Assembly (NCBI GenBank): GCA_043718985.1 | Contig: JAYSUQ010000090.1 | Location: 1 to 15,157, forward strand | Length of the DNA: 15,157 nucleotides | DNA from: UBA4416 sp043718985 | GTDB taxonomy: Bacteria; Bacteroidota; Bacteroidia; B-17B0; Aurantibacillaceae | Reading direction: 5' to 3' | Shown: one piece after another, positions 13,370-15,157 of the stretch | Layout of the letters: each line of letters opens with the position of its first letter | How positions within the stretch are numbered: position 1 is the first letter of the stretch | Program-made: the position numbers and the translations under genes | Notes under the pieces: model-generated | Seen by the model: the letters and a program-made list of their open reading frames with translations, nothing else | Databases searched by the model: none | Told to the model about the DNA's origin: nothing

Positions 13370-13825
13370 ATGGAAAAAGTTTGGATTTACACCTTAAGTA
13401 ACGAGTTAACAGCCCAACAATTAATTAATTTTAGTGAGCGTTGCAATGCCTTTGTTGTTGGTTGGACGGCGCACGACGTAAGCCTAGATGCCTCGTTTAA
13501 TTTATACAAAAACAGGTTACTTATTTTTAAAGTTGATGAAACTAAATACAATGCAAGTGGTTGCAGCATTGATAAACAAGTGCGATTTGTAAAAGAATTA
13601 GAACAAATTTTTAACGTTGAGTTATTAAACAGATTGTTAGTTGCTTACGAAATTAATGATGATGTATGTGTAGTAAATGCTAGCAATGTAAAACAACTAT
13701 TGGCATTAAATACAATTACCAAAAACACATTAATTTATAACAACACCATTACAACATCTATCGAATTAGAAACAGCTTGGAAACAACCATTAAGCGCAAC
13801 ATGGTTAGCTAAATATTTAAACTAG
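13370..13825 (+). CDS. Conserved Bacteroidota protein of unknown function (often labelled 'ABC transporter ATPase')
   Basis: A 151-residue soluble protein. Its landmarks are VWIYTLSNELT (4-14), WTAH (32-35), RLLIFKVDE (49-57), the signature ASGCSIDK (62-69), an F-V-K-E-L-E block, and a C-terminal TWLAKYL. I recognise these from a single-domain Bacteroidota family frequently named 'ABC transporter ATPase' in databases. The sequence has no Walker A, Walker B or LSGGQ motif, so that name is not supported and the function is open. Start ATG 13370. It lies 21 bp after the glycosyltransferase gene and is likely co-transcribed with it. It converges with the DUF2027-Smr gene across 23 bp. A short GTTTT-GATA-AAAAC hairpin lies just past the stop, too weak to call a terminator. 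Confidence 0.75.
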   Translation: MEKVWIYTLSNELTAQQLINFSERCNAFVVGWTAHDVSLDASFNLYKNRLLIFKVDETKYNASGCSIDKQVRFVKELEQIFNVELLNRLLVAYEINDDVCVVNASNVKQLLALNTITKNTLIYNNTITTSIELETAWKQPLSATWLAKYLN

Positions 13826-13848
13826 TTTTGATAAAAACAAAAGCGTTA

Positions 13849-14838
13849 CTAATAAATTAAAATTTCGGTAGCGCCAAAGCCAAAATCTTTATACGATGCA
13901 TCATAAAACGAAATGCCCGAAGTGCCTTTTAAAATTGCATTAATCTCTTGTTTTAACCTGCCATTGCCAACTCCGTGTATTGCAATTAATTTTTTAAAAT
14001 TTGTACGCATGCAGTTGTCCAACTCTCTTTCAAACCTATCTAACTGTATTGTTATGATTTGAGAATTGGTAAGACCAGCATGCGACTCCATTAACTCTTC
14101 AATATGCAAATCAATTGTTATGGTTAAGTCTTTTAATTTTTTATTTGCAACCGATTGTTTAATAGGTTGCTTAAATTCTTTTATCGATTTTAGTTTTGTA
14201 ATGTCTTCTAAACGTAAGGTTTGCTCAATTACTTCTTTATCCAAAAAATTATCTTTTAAAATAAATGCATAAACAGGTAGTTTAAACTCATTGTGCTTAA
14301 CTAATGTTGATTGCGTAATAATTTTTTCGGTAACATAAAGTGTTTCGCTTAAAGGTGTTTGAGGTTTGTATTGTATGTTTTTATAAAACAAAGCTTCTGT
14401 TTTATGGTAATTGTATTCGCTAAAATAATTTCGTTTTACTTGTTTTAAAAATATTTTTTGATACGCTCCTAATTCGCCGTGCTTAAGTGTTTGAAAAGAG
14501 TCGGTGTTTTTAACAGAATAAGTAAAACTAATGGTGTATGATGATGAGTTAAATAAATAAAGCTTGTAATCGCCTACCAACAATGGCATTTCATGATCGG
14601 GTTCAATTACAAAATAAAGCGAATCGGCTAAAACATTTTCAACAACTATGTCTATGTTTTCTATTTCGGGATTTAAAATTAACTCAGTATGTATTGGCAC
14701 TAAATGTTTTATAAGATACGGAATTTCAAAGCCATCAAGCATCTCAACAAAAACGGTTTCCTTATTTTGAAAACGAGTAACTGTTCCTTCGCCAACTTCA
14801 TTCAAAAATCTAACCTTATCTCCTATTCGTAATTTCAT
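13849..14838 (-). CDS. DUF2027 / Smr domain protein
   Basis: A 329-residue protein combining an N-terminal small beta-barrel (MKLRIGDKVRFL...GEGTV, about 1-50) and the Bacteroidota DUF2027 region with a C-terminal Smr domain (239-329). The Smr signatures are DLHIEEL (243-249) and HGVGNGRLK (288-296), the conserved D-L-H and H-G-x-G-x-G motifs. Smr domains, also found at the end of MutS2, bind nucleic acid and many are nucleases. The exact role of the DUF2027-Smr protein is not known. The start codon is 3 bp from the stop of the upstream comEC-like gene on the same strand, so they form one operon. Confidence 0.85.
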   Translation of the reverse strand: MKLRIGDKVRFLNEVGEGTVTRFQNKETVFVEMLDGFEIPYLIKHLVPIHTELILNPEIENIDIVVENVLADSLYFVIEPDHEMPLLVGDYKLYLFNSSSYTISFTYSVKNTDSFQTLKHGELGAYQKIFLKQVKRNYFSEYNYHKTEALFYKNIQYKPQTPLSETLYVTEKIITQSTLVKHNEFKLPVYAFILKDNFLDKEVIEQTLRLEDITKLKSIKEFKQPIKQSVANKKLKDLTITIDLHIEELMESHAGLTNSQIITIQLDRFERELDNCMRTNFKKLIAIHGVGNGRLKQEINAILKGTSGISFYDASYKDFGFGATEILIY

Positions 14839-14841
14839 TTT

Positions 14842-15157
14842 TTATATTTTAGCTATATATGCGCCTTTTTCTTTTACATAATAAAAAGGTAAATTAAATT
14901 TAGCACACTGCTTTTTAATTTTTGCTACAAATTTATAATTGTTTGAGCAATCGGCAACAATAGTTGGTCGCGTTAATTTTAAGCTGTCAAAATTAATAGT
15001 CATATTGTTTCGTAACAACACTATTTTTTTACAAAACATTGTTGCGCCAGTGTTATTTAATAGGTTAGCGTGTGTGTAATTATAGTGTAATGCATACGGT
15101 TTTATGTGCCTGTTAAATTCATTATTGCTAACATTGTTGTGGTAAACAATTAAATTA
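14842..15157 (-). CDS. comEC: 3' end of a probable ComEC/Rec2-type DNA uptake channel gene (truncated by window edge)
   Basis: The minus-strand frame is open from the window edge (15156) to a TAA at 14842, giving about 105 residues. An ATG at 15039 exists but is internal. The last part, with TRPTIVADCSNNYK and then FNLPFYYVKEKGAYIAKI, resembles the C terminus of Bacteroidota ComEC. There a short domain follows the metallo-beta-lactamase-like region and ends in a similar x-x-GA(F/Y)-hydrophobic motif after a D-x-S-N pattern. The preceding segment NLIVYHNN also fits. ComEC forms the inner-membrane channel for single-stranded DNA during transformation. The membrane part is outside the window, so the call rests on about 100 residues and recollection of the family. 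Confidence 0.5.
   Translation of the reverse strand, partial: NLIVYHNNVSNNEFNRHIKPYALHYNYTHANLLNNTGATMFCKKIVLLRNNMTINFDSLKLTRPTIVADCSNNYKFVAKIKKQCAKFNLPFYYVKEKGAYIAKI

Noticed and set aside
13826..13848. Terminator between the convergent genes at 13825 and 13849
   Set aside because: The only hairpin (GTTTT with AAAAC around GATA) has 5 weak base pairs and no following T tract.
1..15157. CRISPR array, tRNA or rRNA genes
   Set aside because: I saw no regularly spaced short repeats, no cloverleaf pattern and no rRNA-like sequence while reading the window. Short tRNA-like structures could still be missed by eye.

Overview
This window is AT-rich chromosomal DNA from a member of the Bacteroidota (Flavobacteriia/Chitinophagia-like; I cannot place it more precisely). 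Four things support this. One protein has a C-terminal type IX secretion sorting domain. Several families are essentially confined to this phylum: IPExxxVDY, DUF4294, DUF2027-Smr and the 'ABC transporter ATPase' misnomer family. Recognisable promoters are of the -33 TTG / -7 TAnnTTTG type. Shine-Dalgarno sequences are mostly absent.

Layout. 1-388: 3' end of an unrecognised gene. 459-1268: fabI (fatty-acid synthesis), followed by a strong intrinsic terminator. 1336-1830: IPExxxVDY-family gene. 1834-2820: a 987-bp unit holding a GNAT acetyltransferase gene, a 58-codon partner gene upstream of it, and a second 97%-identical copy of the last 186 bp of the IPExxxVDY region. 2861-5655 (minus): a large type IX-secreted multidomain protein whose start codon overlaps the stop codon of a small exported protein gene. 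5757-6323 (minus): TPR lipoprotein. It is divergent from 6340-7884, a membrane-anchored spermidine-synthase-like protein. 7881-8513 (minus): DUF4294 protein. 8564-10045 (minus): biotin carboxylase. 10046-10346: non-coding or remnant DNA with a hairpin. 10347-10989 (minus): HigB/HigA-type toxin-antitoxin pair with its own promoter, between short inverted repeats. 11138-11842 (minus): truB. 11930-13348: methyltransferase-glycosyltransferase fusion. 13370-13825: conserved Bacteroidota protein. 13849-14838 (minus): DUF2027-Smr protein. 14842-15157 (minus): 3' end of a probable comEC.

Most of the window is ordinary housekeeping: fatty acid synthesis (FabI, biotin carboxylase), tRNA modification (TruB), envelope and glycan functions, and DNA uptake (ComEC). 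The accessory material is two compact toxin-antitoxin-like cassettes set between housekeeping genes. The first is the most interesting part. It sits exactly at the 3' end of a host gene and is bracketed by two copies of that 3' end, as if it had inserted with an allele of the gene end and thereby kept the host reading frame intact. Its 58-codon member is easy to miss because it is short and lies antisense to a longer spurious open frame.
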